A DNA stretch of 35,664 nucleotides. Source: Microcaldota archaeon (GTDB lineage Archaea > Micrarchaeota > Micrarchaeia > Micrarchaeales > Micrarchaeaceae). Position 1 is the first letter of the stretch. The number at the start of each line of letters is the position of its first letter. Below the pieces are notes generated by a model. That model saw nothing but the letters and a program-made list of their open reading frames with translations. It was not told the DNA's origin and did no database searches. Below, in pieces: positions 17,327 through 24,392 of the stretch. The stretch spans positions 1 through 35,664 of the forward strand of contig JAJYTZ010000006.1 in the NCBI GenBank assembly GCA_021792775.1. Direction: 5' to 3'. Position numbers and translations under genes: made by a program.

Positions 17327-18219
17327 AGAAAACCATTCCGTTCGGCTATCTTGTATAGGCAGCCTATAAGCATTTTTGAATCGTTTGGCGCGGACGCTGT
17401 AACAGCTCTCCCACCGTCATCCTTTATGAGGTCCCTGCACTTTATGCCTGCATCGTATAAGGTCTCAAGATTATCGCTCACAAACCCTATGGGAGCAATT
17501 ACAAAATTTTTTGCGCCGGATAAGAGTCTCAAATTGATGTGGTCATATATAGTGGGTCCAAGCCAGTTTCCGCCGGACATACCGACACTCTGGAAGGAAA
17601 GGCTCCAGCTCTTGATGCCGAGTTTTGATGCTATCAGCTCTGCGGTTTCATTAAGCTGGCTTTTGTAGGTTTCCAAGTTATCTAAATCCGTTATAGGTAG
17701 GCTATGTGCAGTAAATAACAGCTCTGAATGACCCGGTATGCTCTTATATGCATCTTCAATGCTTTTGGCCCAGTATTCAATAAGGCCTTCCTCAGTATTC
17801 CAGGATTTGACATAATGTATGCTTGTTTTCTGCGTCATCTGAGTCTCTTTTACATGATTGAAATATGTGTCAGTGCCAATAACCGAATAGAATGGGACAA
17901 GAGGGATGCATAACAATTCGTTTATTCCGTCGCTTGATATTTGTTCCGCTGTTTCGCTTATGAAAGGCTTTGAGTGCTTCATTCCCACATACACTTTTGT
18001 GCTGCTGCCATTCTCCTTAAGTAGATTACGGAGCGATTCTATCTGTCGGTTTGTTATGCCGTTTAGCGGGGATATGCCGCCTATATCCATGTACCTTTTG
18101 GCAAGCTCTTCTATCTCTTGCTTGGCTGGCCTCCTGCCGCGCCTTATGCTGGTAAAATAGTCGCTTATCTGGTCTAATGAGGATGGGCTTCCATACGCCA
18201 TAAGCAATATTCCTTTCAT
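17323..18219 (-). CDS. hemH: Ferrochelatase (HemH family)
   Basis: The protein of about 298 residues inserts iron into a porphyrin. Visible family marks are KGILLMAYGSP at the start, KRYMDIGGISPLNGIT, VGMKHSKPFISE, the catalytic His in LLFTAHSLP and the acidic site in PIGFVSDNLETLYD. Length is normal. I prefer ATG 18219, which overlaps the stop of the upstream paralogue as ATGA; ATG 18231 would add MAAL and overlap by 16 nt. It is the downstream gene of a pair of ferrochelatase homologues and faces the radical SAM gene, forming a probable haem module. Confidence 0.92.
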   Translation of the reverse strand: MKGILLMAYGSPSSLDQISDYFTSIRRGRRPAKQEIEELAKRYMDIGGISPLNGITNRQIESLRNLLKENGSSTKVYVGMKHSKPFISETAEQISSDGINELLCIPLVPFYSVIGTDTYFNHVKETQMTQKTSIHYVKSWNTEEGLIEYWAKSIEDAYKSIPGHSELLFTAHSLPITDLDNLETYKSQLNETAELIASKLGIKSWSLSFQSVGMSGGNWLGPTIYDHINLRLLSGAKNFVIAPIGFVSDNLETLYDAGIKCRDLIKDDGGRAVTASAPNDSKMLIGCLYKIAERNGFL

Positions 18220-19370
18220 GAGTGCCGCCATGTTCTATTTTTTACAATATTCAGAACAATATCGGAAAGTGCAGCAGATAGCTCTGGGGAATCGTTCAGG
18301 GGATGCATCTGTGTGATTCGTATTCTAGACTCTGCAGCTGCCTTCTTGCACATTATTCCTAGGCCGTAAAGCGTTTCGAAATTGTCTGCAACATAGCCCA
18401 GCGGTACAAGGAGTATGTGCTTGTATCCTTCTTCCTTGCATTTGCGGATCTGACTGGTTATCTCTGGTACGGGTGCTGGATGCCCTCCTGTATAATATGC
18501 ACACGTCCAATTGCGTATACCGGCCATAGTAGCAACAGATCTGGCCAGCGACTCGAAATTCTTTATATACGGATCTCCGCCGTCTATGAATATCTTTGGA
18601 ATACTGTGTGTTGCAAATATGACCATGGTCTTTTTGCCTCTTAGAGGTATGTATGACTTTGATATTTTGCTTGACCATGCTATGCGGAATTTTGCATTGT
18701 CATCCCACGATTTTACAACTATGCTATCGGCATCTATCCCAGAATTCTTTATTCCCGAGGTAAACATCCTCTCATACCTATCACCGAATGATTTTGAGTA
18801 TGTGGGAAACATTGCTATGCCTATAAATAGCGGATTCCTGTAATGCTTGAACTCCGAGATTGCCTCACTTATTGAGGGGCGGGGCCGCTTCATAGCGATT
18901 GTAACCCTTGCATCTATTCCAGAGGATTTTAGAACTGCACAAAGTCTCTTCGCCTGTCTGCGCGTTATAGAAGCAAGTGGAGATGCGCCCCCAATCTTCT
19001 TGTATTTGTTGTATAAGGATTCTACCTGGTCGGCAGTTGGCGTCCGCATTGCCTTGATGATAGTGGATATATTGCGGGGATCCTTTAATACACCGAGTAT
19101 GAGTGACTTCGTGATGCGGTGCTCGCTTTTTATATCTTTAAGATATTTGATTATCTCATCGCGCCCGCGTGGGCTGCCAACACTCATAAGAATTACAATA
19201 ATTTTTCTGTGGCTCTTGTGATATCCTCTCCTAACTGACTGTTGGGAGCTTCCGGCCCATGTTTCATAATATATAGTCCCTCTTTTGGCGAGGCGCGCCT
19301 CCTGTCGCTGAGGTCTTATAGCATCTCTAGAGGCTTGACTTCCCGGTTGTCTCACGGTAGCTGATTTCAT
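18216..19370 (-). CDS. Divergent ferrochelatase paralogue with a basic N-terminal extension
   Basis: The 384-residue protein carries a HemH-like core from about residue 57: KIIVILMSVGSPRGRDEIIK, KYKKIGGASPLASITRRQ, the His in IFATHSIPKIF and the acid in PLGYVADNFETLYG. Both active-site positions seem kept, but the sequence has diverged from the neighbour and is more basic (many Lys/Arg around KRPRPSISE). The first 56 residues are Arg/Gln/Ser-rich and have no domain; the real start may be later, at one of the codons before HRKII. It overlaps hemH by 4 nt (ATGA). It may be a second chelatase for another tetrapyrrole or metal, or a partner subunit. That is inference. Confidence 0.8.
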   Translation of the reverse strand: MKSATVRQPGSQASRDAIRPQRQEARLAKRGTIYYETWAGSSQQSVRRGYHKSHRKIIVILMSVGSPRGRDEIIKYLKDIKSEHRITKSLILGVLKDPRNISTIIKAMRTPTADQVESLYNKYKKIGGASPLASITRRQAKRLCAVLKSSGIDARVTIAMKRPRPSISEAISEFKHYRNPLFIGIAMFPTYSKSFGDRYERMFTSGIKNSGIDADSIVVKSWDDNAKFRIAWSSKISKSYIPLRGKKTMVIFATHSIPKIFIDGGDPYIKNFESLARSVATMAGIRNWTCAYYTGGHPAPVPEITSQIRKCKEEGYKHILLVPLGYVADNFETLYGLGIMCKKAAAESRIRITQMHPLNDSPELSAALSDIVLNIVKNRTWRHS

Positions 19371-19410
19371 GTTTCCATCACACCTGATGTAAGAGTTTTA
19401 CGCTTGAACA

Positions 19411-20100
19411 CTAACTCTTTGACTGTGTGTTTTGCTTTCCCTCCAGATAGATCTCGGTCGAAAGTTTGTATCTTGATACTGAGTGCGCTATTACTTTTCC
19501 GTCCCCTTCAAACTTTGCCAGGAATAGACCTACGCCTCCAAACATTGCTGTCCTTACGTTGTCCACGAACGTTATCTTGTACTTCAGATTTGAGTCGAAT
19601 CCGGCTATGTGGCCAGGATCTATCTCGAGAGGATTGTCCGGAGTGACCTGATACACTATCGCATCTCCAGATACGTGCATGAAAACCGTCCCTGGACCCA
19701 CAAACTTTTGCAGGACAAGGCCTGCTCCTCCAAAGAATGCCGCGCCTATCCCAACGGTTTCCATCGAGAACTTTACTGTTTCTGTAGAACCGAGGAATGC
19801 AAAATGCTCTGCGGAGAATTGCTGGCCCTGCTTTAAGTCGACCGCGACAATCTTTCCCGGAAGTATCCCTCCTGCTGAGACCGTTCCTGCCCCTTTTACC
19901 GCCTCGAACTCTGTTAGAAGGCCAGTCGCTCCTGTCATCTTCCTCTCTAGCGCACTGACTAGCCCGCCAGCCAGTCTTGGCGTCATCTTTACAGAACTGC
20001 TCTTGCTTATCAGCTTGCCAGAGTCCGAATATATCTTCTCTCCCTGCTCAAGCTCAAACTTCAATATCTGCATGCTCCCTCCGATTATCTGGTATTTCAT
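19411..20100 (-). CDS. AIM24-family (TIGR00266-like) protein
   Basis: The 229-residue protein (from ATG 20100) is an all-beta repeat protein: MKYQIIGGSMQILKFELEQG, KMTPRLAGGLVSALERKMTG, GTVSAGGILPGKIVAVDL, VGIGAAFFGGAGLVLQKFVG and FGGVGLFLAKFEGDGKV. These glycine-rich 'GxGLfl.kf.G.G.v' units are typical of the AIM24/TIGR00266 family, whose biochemical job is unknown. An upstream TTG at 20136 would add 12 residues; ATG 20100 fits the family start. It is divergent from tatD, with about 70 bp between. The minus-strand TTAAAAT near 20140 could be its TATA box. Confidence 0.88.
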   Translation of the reverse strand: MKYQIIGGSMQILKFELEQGEKIYSDSGKLISKSSSVKMTPRLAGGLVSALERKMTGATGLLTEFEAVKGAGTVSAGGILPGKIVAVDLKQGQQFSAEHFAFLGSTETVKFSMETVGIGAAFFGGAGLVLQKFVGPGTVFMHVSGDAIVYQVTPDNPLEIDPGHIAGFDSNLKYKITFVDNVRTAMFGGVGLFLAKFEGDGKVIAHSVSRYKLSTEIYLEGKQNTQSKS

Positions 20101-20171
20101 ACGCAAAACCCTATCCCTATAATTTGTTTGGAACAAATTTTAACCTTTGCTGTCAAATAGTATAGATACTT

Positions 20172-20972
20172 TTGGAGAAGACAAAGCTTATCGTTAGGGA
20201 GAAGCCTAGGGAAGCGACCATATCTAGGGTAGCTGATGCGCATTGCCACCTTTTCGATGTCGATCCGTTGGCGGTAGAATCCGCAATCAGAGCGGGAGTG
20301 CAGATAATGGTCACGAACGGGGTCGATACGCGCACCAATATGCAAACGCTCGGAATGCATGGCAAGACAGGCATATACTGCATGATAGGAGTGCATCCAA
20401 ACAACGCAGTGGGCATGGGCGATGAAGAGCTTGACTTCAACCTTGGTTTGATACGTTCCAATTCGGCGAAGATAGTCGGGATCGGGGAGATAGGTCTCGA
20501 TTACACATCTGCAAAGACCGATGCGGACAGAAAAAGGCAGGTAGATGTCTTTAAGAAAATGCTGGATGCCGCGTCTAAGATAAGGAAACCGGTAAGCATA
20601 CATTCCAGGGAGGCGATTCGCGACGTGTTCAGCATACTTGAGAGCTACACAGAACAAAAGGCGCATCTCCACTTCTTTGAAGGCAGGGAAGCTGACGCAA
20701 AACTGGCACAGAAACGAGGCTATTACATCTCAGTGCCGTATCTTAAGTCCGCACAGAGGGCTGATGCGGTGCGCAACATCGACATATCGAACATAATGGT
20801 GGAGAGCGACAGCCCTACCGCAGGATCCACCCCTTCCGATGCTAGATTGGCGGTAGAGTTTGTGGCAGGGTTGAAAGGCATCGATGTTGCGAAGGCAGCC
20901 AGTGCGACCTTCGAGAATACGAAAAGGTTATTTAATATTGACGGGTCAAGATTTATGCGTTCGGGCCTGTAG
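20172..20972 (+). CDS. tatD: TatD-family metal-dependent hydrolase/nuclease
   Basis: The 266-residue TIM-barrel protein has the metal ligands of TatD: DAHCHLF (HxH, about residues 23-27), the Glu in GIGEIGLDY, the His in KPVSIHSRE, the His in KAHLHFF and the Asp in VESDSP. TatD proteins are 3'-5' DNA or RNA exonucleases used in repair and RNA quality control. The start is TTG at 20172, about 30 nt after a TTTTAAC box at 20140, suggesting a leaderless transcript. The last codons (CGT TCG GGC CTG TAG) run into the tRNA-Arg gene, so the stop codon is tRNA bases 8-10 and the two overlap by 10 nt. Confidence 0.9.
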   Translation: MEKTKLIVREKPREATISRVADAHCHLFDVDPLAVESAIRAGVQIMVTNGVDTRTNMQTLGMHGKTGIYCMIGVHPNNAVGMGDEELDFNLGLIRSNSAKIVGIGEIGLDYTSAKTDADRKRQVDVFKKMLDAASKIRKPVSIHSREAIRDVFSILESYTEQKAHLHFFEGREADAKLAQKRGYYISVPYLKSAQRADAVRNIDISNIMVESDSPTAGSTPSDARLAVEFVAGLKGIDVAKAASATFENTKRLFNIDGSRFMRSGL

Positions 20973-21065
20973 CTCAGCTTGGATAGAGCAGCAGCCTTCT
21001 AAGCTGATGGCCGCGGGTTCAAAGTGCGCTTTCTTCGGAAAGGCATGAAAATCCCGCCAGGCCCG
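20963..21065 (+). tRNA. tRNA-Arg (anticodon TCT) with a T-loop intron
   Basis: The acceptor GGGCCTG (20963-20969) pairs with CAGGCCC (21058-21064), with discriminator G at 21065 and no encoded CCA. The D arm is GCTC/GAGC (20972-20975, 20986-20989). The anticodon stem GCAGC/GCTGA (one G-A mismatch at the top) holds the loop CTTCTAA with anticodon TCT at 20998-21000. The T stem GCGGG (21013-21017) pairs with CCCGC (21053-21057), but the T loop TTCAAAT is split by 28 extra bases. Removing 21024-21051 restores a normal T arm. It reads AGA (and perhaps AGG) codons. The first ten bases are shared with the end of tatD. Confidence 0.9.
21024..21051 (+). other. 28-nt non-canonical intron in the T loop of tRNA-Arg
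   Basis: The intron sits between T-loop positions 59 and 60. The precursor folds into a perfect bulge-helix-bulge: outer helix GCGGG/CCCGC (the T stem), 3' bulge AAT, central 4-bp helix TTCA/TGAA, 5' bulge AAG, inner helix TGC/GCA, then a CTTTC-TTCG-GAAAG hairpin with a UUCG tetraloop. Splicing after the second base of each bulge gives TTCAAATCCCGC. The exon strand of the central helix is the T loop, as the anticodon is in canonical introns. Confidence 0.88.
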
Positions 21066-21162
21066 CGTAGTGTTTAGAACCAACTGAGAAAGTCATTCTC
21101 GTAGCTGTTTCTCTTCATTCTTTTCGTGAACGTTTTCTTTAGAGGGGGTTCTGCGGTAGCCC

Positions 21163-21168
21163 TTTAAT
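21163..21168 (+). promoter_or_regulatory. TATA-like box upstream of the pilin-LamG locus
   Basis: TTTAAT at 21163 lies 29 nt before ATG 21192, matching the spacing of the other leaderless genes here. That ATG opens a frame that reads into the AC tract but, as sequenced, not into the pilin frame. A weaker box, TAATTCTA at 21270, is about 31 nt before ATG 21301 and could start an alternative transcript. Confidence 0.45.
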
Positions 21169-21224
21169 TCTTGCGATGCATACATAGGAGTATGCAGGAT
21201 TCGGAGCGTTTGCAAAGCAATGTG

Positions 21225-21240
21225 ACACACACACACACAC
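21225..21240 (+). repeat. (AC)8 dinucleotide tract in the 5' region of the pilin-LamG gene
   Basis: Eight perfect AC units run from 21225 to 21240, directly after GTG. They lie between the promoter-positioned ATG at 21192 and the ATG at 21301 of the pilin frame. Dinucleotide tracts of this length are uncommon in small prokaryotic genomes and are prone to slippage. A change of one unit moves the reading frame by two bases. Confidence 0.9.
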
Positions 21241-21300
21241 AAGGAACCAACGCGCGTTGACATATGTGCTAATTCTAAGTCGTTAAAACTCCAATCGGCA

Positions 21301-22173
21301 ATGGAATATTTGATGACCTACGGCTGGGCGATACTCATCATTGCGATAGTGATTGCCGCGATATTCCAGCTCAATCTCTTCAACCCGTACACATTCGCAC
21401 CGAGGGCAAGTCCGGGAAGCTGCCAGATAATGAGGCCGAACGGACCGGGCAGCAACTTGTTCGTTTCGGCAGTGGGGCCGGCATGCACCATCAACGAGAT
21501 ACCGCAGTATGTCGGAGTCTTCCCTCATCGTAGTGCAGTAAATATTGGGAGCTCATATTTTCCTTTGACTGGGCCACGATCTGCATTCGCTTGGATATAT
21601 TACCAAGGCGAGGCAACAAACTCCTCCGGCATGTATTACTCTATAGTTAGTTATGGGGAGAACGGAGCGCCTCCGGGGGTCTTATCTGACCTTGCTGTCG
21701 CAGTATTCAGTGGCGGAGCATATGTCGGATTTGGCGGATGGGGCGACGATTTTTATAGTATAAATATTGCTCCGAATTCTTCTTGGATGTTTGTAGGTTA
21801 TTCCTACTCCGGCGGACCGAGTAATACTGTAAAGATTTATATGGACAACAAAAACATGACAACAAATTTGCCATCTGCTTTAAATACAGTACTTGGATCC
21901 GCTGAAATTGGCGAAAGAGGGGGCCCTAGTGGAAACTTCTTTTCTGGAATGATATCAAATGTCCAGGTCTACAACACCTCCCTTTCAGCAAACGAGGTAC
22001 AAGCTCTTTATCAAGAAGGAATAGGCGGCGCACCTACAAACCTCCAAAACCTCGTCGGATGGTGGCCGCTCAACGGAAATGCGAACGACTACTCTGGCAA
22101 TGGCAACAACGGAGTTCCTACTAGTGGGGTCATATACACGAGTTCGTGGACCTCTGGGTACAGCACGCCGTGA
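21301..22173 (+). CDS. Pilin-like protein with a LamG/concanavalin-type domain
   Basis: The 290-residue frame begins MEYLMTYGWAILIIAIVIAA, the hydrophobic pilin stem common in Micrarchaeota and other DPANN archaea, then has a LamG-like domain (about residues 75-245, SAFAWIYYQ, FFSGMISNVQVYNTSLSANE) and a tail ending GWWPLNGNANDYSGNGNN and TSSWTSGYSTP. The conserved part continues before the ATG in the same frame (KSLKLQSA), giving K...LQSAMEY, the form of class III/prepilin signals. No usual start codon exists in that frame back to a stop at 21223, so either ATG 21301 is used or the true start is out of frame across the AC tract. It is probably a surface adhesin or pilin binding glycans; ligand unknown. 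Confidence 0.8.
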   Translation: MEYLMTYGWAILIIAIVIAAIFQLNLFNPYTFAPRASPGSCQIMRPNGPGSNLFVSAVGPACTINEIPQYVGVFPHRSAVNIGSSYFPLTGPRSAFAWIYYQGEATNSSGMYYSIVSYGENGAPPGVLSDLAVAVFSGGAYVGFGGWGDDFYSINIAPNSSWMFVGYSYSGGPSNTVKIYMDNKNMTTNLPSALNTVLGSAEIGERGGPSGNFFSGMISNVQVYNTSLSANEVQALYQEGIGGAPTNLQNLVGWWPLNGNANDYSGNGNNGVPTSGVIYTSSWTSGYSTP

Positions 22174-22345
22174 TTGCTCCTTCTAACCAGCTTGCTGTTG
22201 ATTGTGATGCATGCAATATCTTTGCGGACCTGCTGTGCGATTTCATAGCGCAATGTGTACCTGTGCGCACAATCTCTCTCAGACTGACGGGACGTTATTC
22301 GACCGTGGATGCCTCTGTAAGACAGTATTGGATGATATTCTCCAT

Positions 22346-23524
22346 TTAGTATAAAAATCCAAACAGGAATAAAGGTACCTTATTTTCGGTAAAGCTGAAT
22401 CCATCAACAGCCAAGTAGTCAGCAGCGGACGGTTTCTTGGATTCCCCACCAACCTCTATTGTATTGCCTTTTACCATAAAGTCCGGTGTCTTGACTCCGC
22501 GTTGAGTCTTATAATAGCATTCGACATCAACATTGTTTACGAAGAACTCTTCACGGACCGCACCAACATCAGTTCTTCTGGCGGACATCTCATTCAGCGC
22601 ATACCTAAAAGGTATTCGAAGATAGAGTTTTGGCTCCTTCTTAAAGCCGCTTCCGCAAGGGAAGACCTGTTTTAGTAGTCCCGTCTTTTCCAAATCAGAC
22701 AGTAATCGTATGACTGTAGCCTTACTTATCCCCAGATAGTTTGCTAAGCTAGTGTAGCTGGCTTCATAAGGCCCGGATTCTGCTATCTTATAAAGGAGCT
22801 TATAGATGTCGTTCTCCACTTTCACATTGAGTTCTCTTAATGGCGCCAAATCTACACTTATTATCTTCTCAAGGCTGTTTGAGATCGGCTTTGGAAATGC
22901 CTTCTGAGCATCTTCATAGAGAACCCCGCCGTATCTGTAATATTCCTGTACGAATTCCTTCCACTTCTGATTCCTGATTGCTATCTTTTGCCTTTTATCC
23001 TTGCTAAATAAGTTCTCCAAGCTTATCTTTTCTAGTCCGGCATTTTTCTTTATGTTAAGGTATTCCCTGAAGGAGGCGGGCTTTAACTCGTGCATGATTG
23101 CTCTTCTGCTAAGATCAGCGCCCTTCTTCATTTCCATGGTGGAAGATCCACTAAAAAATATGTTTCTTTTCCCTTCATCAAAGAGCGTCTTAAGATCTAT
23201 GGTCCAATCCTTCCTTGCATGAATCTCGTCTATGAAAATGTTCTCATATCCTCTTGCAATGACATGGCTCACGATGTCGTAAAGTGTATCCTGTAGCAAA
23301 TATGTTGCGTCTGCGGGTATATAGATAGAGTGTTTTTTCTTTCCTGCAAGTTGAAGAAGCATCACTGTCTTGCCTATGCCTCTCAAACCATATATGCCGT
23401 TATAGAAATTTGTAGATGCTTCGTCCACCGTATCAAAAAGATATCTATGAAAAGGAAAAGATTTTGAATCTTGAATAGCCCTTTCGCTGGCAGAAATTAT
23501 ATGTGAAAATATTCCCTCTTCCAT
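22346..23524 (-). CDS. AAA-type ATPase of the DUF4143 group
   Basis: The 392-residue protein has Walker A GLRGIGKT (about residues 47-54), Walker B NIFIDEIH (about 95-102), a sensor-like FFSGSSTMEM, and a C-terminal part with a winged-helix (ANYLGISKATVIRLLSDLEK, about 262-281) and a nuclease-like end (ECYYKTQRGVKTPDFMV...IEVGG). This is the ATP-binding/DUF4143 family found in mobile and accessory regions, with unknown role. The TDGNxEVG-type end resembles the PD-(D/E)xK-like tail of that family. Its leaderless-type promoter, TTTAAATA, lies 29 nt upstream, with a palindrome just beyond. It separates the pilin gene from pilin 3'-end fragments. Confidence 0.85.
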   Translation of the reverse strand: MEEGIFSHIISASERAIQDSKSFPFHRYLFDTVDEASTNFYNGIYGLRGIGKTVMLLQLAGKKKHSIYIPADATYLLQDTLYDIVSHVIARGYENIFIDEIHARKDWTIDLKTLFDEGKRNIFFSGSSTMEMKKGADLSRRAIMHELKPASFREYLNIKKNAGLEKISLENLFSKDKRQKIAIRNQKWKEFVQEYYRYGGVLYEDAQKAFPKPISNSLEKIISVDLAPLRELNVKVENDIYKLLYKIAESGPYEASYTSLANYLGISKATVIRLLSDLEKTGLLKQVFPCGSGFKKEPKLYLRIPFRYALNEMSARRTDVGAVREEFFVNNVDVECYYKTQRGVKTPDFMVKGNTIEVGGESKKPSAADYLAVDGFSFTENKVPLFLFGFLY

Positions 23525-23547
23525 GATTAAGTTTAGATATAAAGGTA

Positions 23548-23553
23548 TTTAAA
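23548..23553 (-). promoter_or_regulatory. TATA box of the DUF4143 ATPase gene
   Basis: On the minus strand TTTAAATACC begins at 23553, 29 nt upstream of the ATG at 23524. The palindrome at 23559-23576 is directly upstream of it. Confidence 0.5.
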
Positions 23554-23558
23554 CATTA

Positions 23559-23576
23559 TGTTCATTTAATTGAACA
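23559..23576. promoter_or_regulatory. Palindrome beside the ATPase promoter, possible operator
   Basis: TGTTCA-TTTAAT-TGAACA is an inverted repeat with 6-bp perfect arms. A third TGTTCA half-site occurs at about 23590. It is positioned just upstream of the TATA box, where an archaeal repressor or activator could act. The ATPase itself carries a winged-helix segment and could be the binder; this is speculation. Confidence 0.45.
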
Positions 23577-23655
23577 ATATGTAGACTTTTTGTTCACTTG
23601 ATGGCGAGGGCATTAAGCGACGCTAAATGGCGCTGTATGGTAGAGAGCAGAAATG

Positions 23656-23796
23656 TTGCCGCGTTTGTTTCAAAATCTTGTCGGCTGGTGGCCGCTCAAC
23701 GGAAACACAAACGACTACTCTGGGAATAACAACAACAGAGTTTCTACCAACGTAATCTACACGAGCTCGTGGACTTCTGGATACAGTACGCCTTGA
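23656..23796 (+). pseudogene. 3'-end fragment of a pilin-LamG gene, copy 2
   Basis: The frame reads FQNLVGWWPLNGNTNDYSGN, then NNNRVSTNVIYTSSWTSGYSTP and a stop. It parallels the last 45 or so residues of the pilin-LamG protein (LQNLVGWWPLNGNANDYSGN...TSSWTSGYSTP). The DNA is also similar, with many silent changes, so it is an older copy. Similarity begins abruptly at about 23669. A TTG at 23656 is the only start. There is no signal sequence, so it is a gene relic or silent donor segment. The remainder of the 23525-23937 region holds a further small tail and the ATPase promoter. Confidence 0.8.
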
Positions 23797-23838
23797 CTTT
23801 TGGGGCTTGCAAATTTTCATTGCTCCATGAGGAAGCTT

Positions 23839-23874
23839 ACGAGTTCCTGGTATAATGGATACACGCAGCCTTGA
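23839..23874 (+). pseudogene. Third pilin-LamG tail fragment
   Basis: ACG AGT TCC TGG TAT AAT GGA TAC ACG CAG CCT TGA reads TSSWYNGYTQP and a stop, a diverged form of TSSWTSGYSTP that ends both other copies. The downstream TGCTCCTTTAACC also resembles the TGCTCCTTCTAACC after the complete gene (22176-22189). Short and diverged, so homology is likely but not certain. Confidence 0.55.
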
Positions 23875-23937
23875 TTGGAGATTTGGCACTGCTCCTTTAA
23901 CCTGCAGTGATATTCCGATATCTTCCTTCAAGTCTGA

Positions 23938-24384
23938 TTACTTTTGCGATTGGTTATGGTCTGTGCCGTTCTCTTCTCTCTTTGAACGTCCGCCCCTCTT
24001 TGCCTGCCTCTCTGTTTTTGCGGTTGCAAACTCTGTTGTTATGTCCTCCTCTCCCTGCCTCTTCATCCATTCTGATATGTAGCTCGCGATGTTGTTTAGG
24101 GGCCTTGAATACCTGTTTGTCAGTTCAAACTCCCCTCCCTCATGCTTGAGAAGTCCGAACTCTACCGCCCTGTCAAGATATCTCTTTGCTGTCGCGGTCG
24201 GGATCTCTTTTGGCGCTTCTGTAAGGCGCATCTTTCCTCTTCTCTTTACCTCTAGAAGGAGGAGTCCGAACCTGTACGCCTCTGTCTCGTTCTCGAAGAA
24301 TATCTTTGCAATCTCCCTTACGTTCGGGCTTTTTACCTTGTTCCTGAAAGGCGCGTCCTCAAACTCCCAGTATTTTATTGACAT
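23938..24384 (-). CDS. Winged-helix protein, probable transcription regulator
   Basis: The 148-residue protein from ATG 24384 reads NVREIAKIFFENETEAYRFG, LLLEVKRRGKMRLTEAPKEI and PTATAKRYLDRAVEFGLLKH, the order of a winged helix-turn-helix with recognition helix TATAKRYLDRAVEFGLL (about residues 65-85). It then has a helix (YSRPLNNIASYISEWMKRQG) and a Lys/Arg-rich end (KTERQAKRGGRSKREENG). The ATG has AGGTG upstream. A longer frame reaches back over the GTPase gene but that part is its shadow. The gene is 8 nt after the DRG GTPase, probably in one operon. Its target is unknown. Confidence 0.75.
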   Translation of the reverse strand: MSIKYWEFEDAPFRNKVKSPNVREIAKIFFENETEAYRFGLLLLEVKRRGKMRLTEAPKEIPTATAKRYLDRAVEFGLLKHEGGEFELTNRYSRPLNNIASYISEWMKRQGEEDITTEFATAKTERQAKRGGRSKREENGTDHNQSQK

Positions 24385-24392
24385 CGCTACAC

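Noticed and set aside
22146-22349. 67-residue frame after the pilin-LamG gene
   Set aside because: It starts inside the pilin tail in another frame and ends against the ATPase gene; no homology or ribosome-binding site.
20963-23937. Integrative element inserted at tRNA-Arg
   Set aside because: No second copy of the tRNA 3' end and no integrase are visible, so I do not call an att site.
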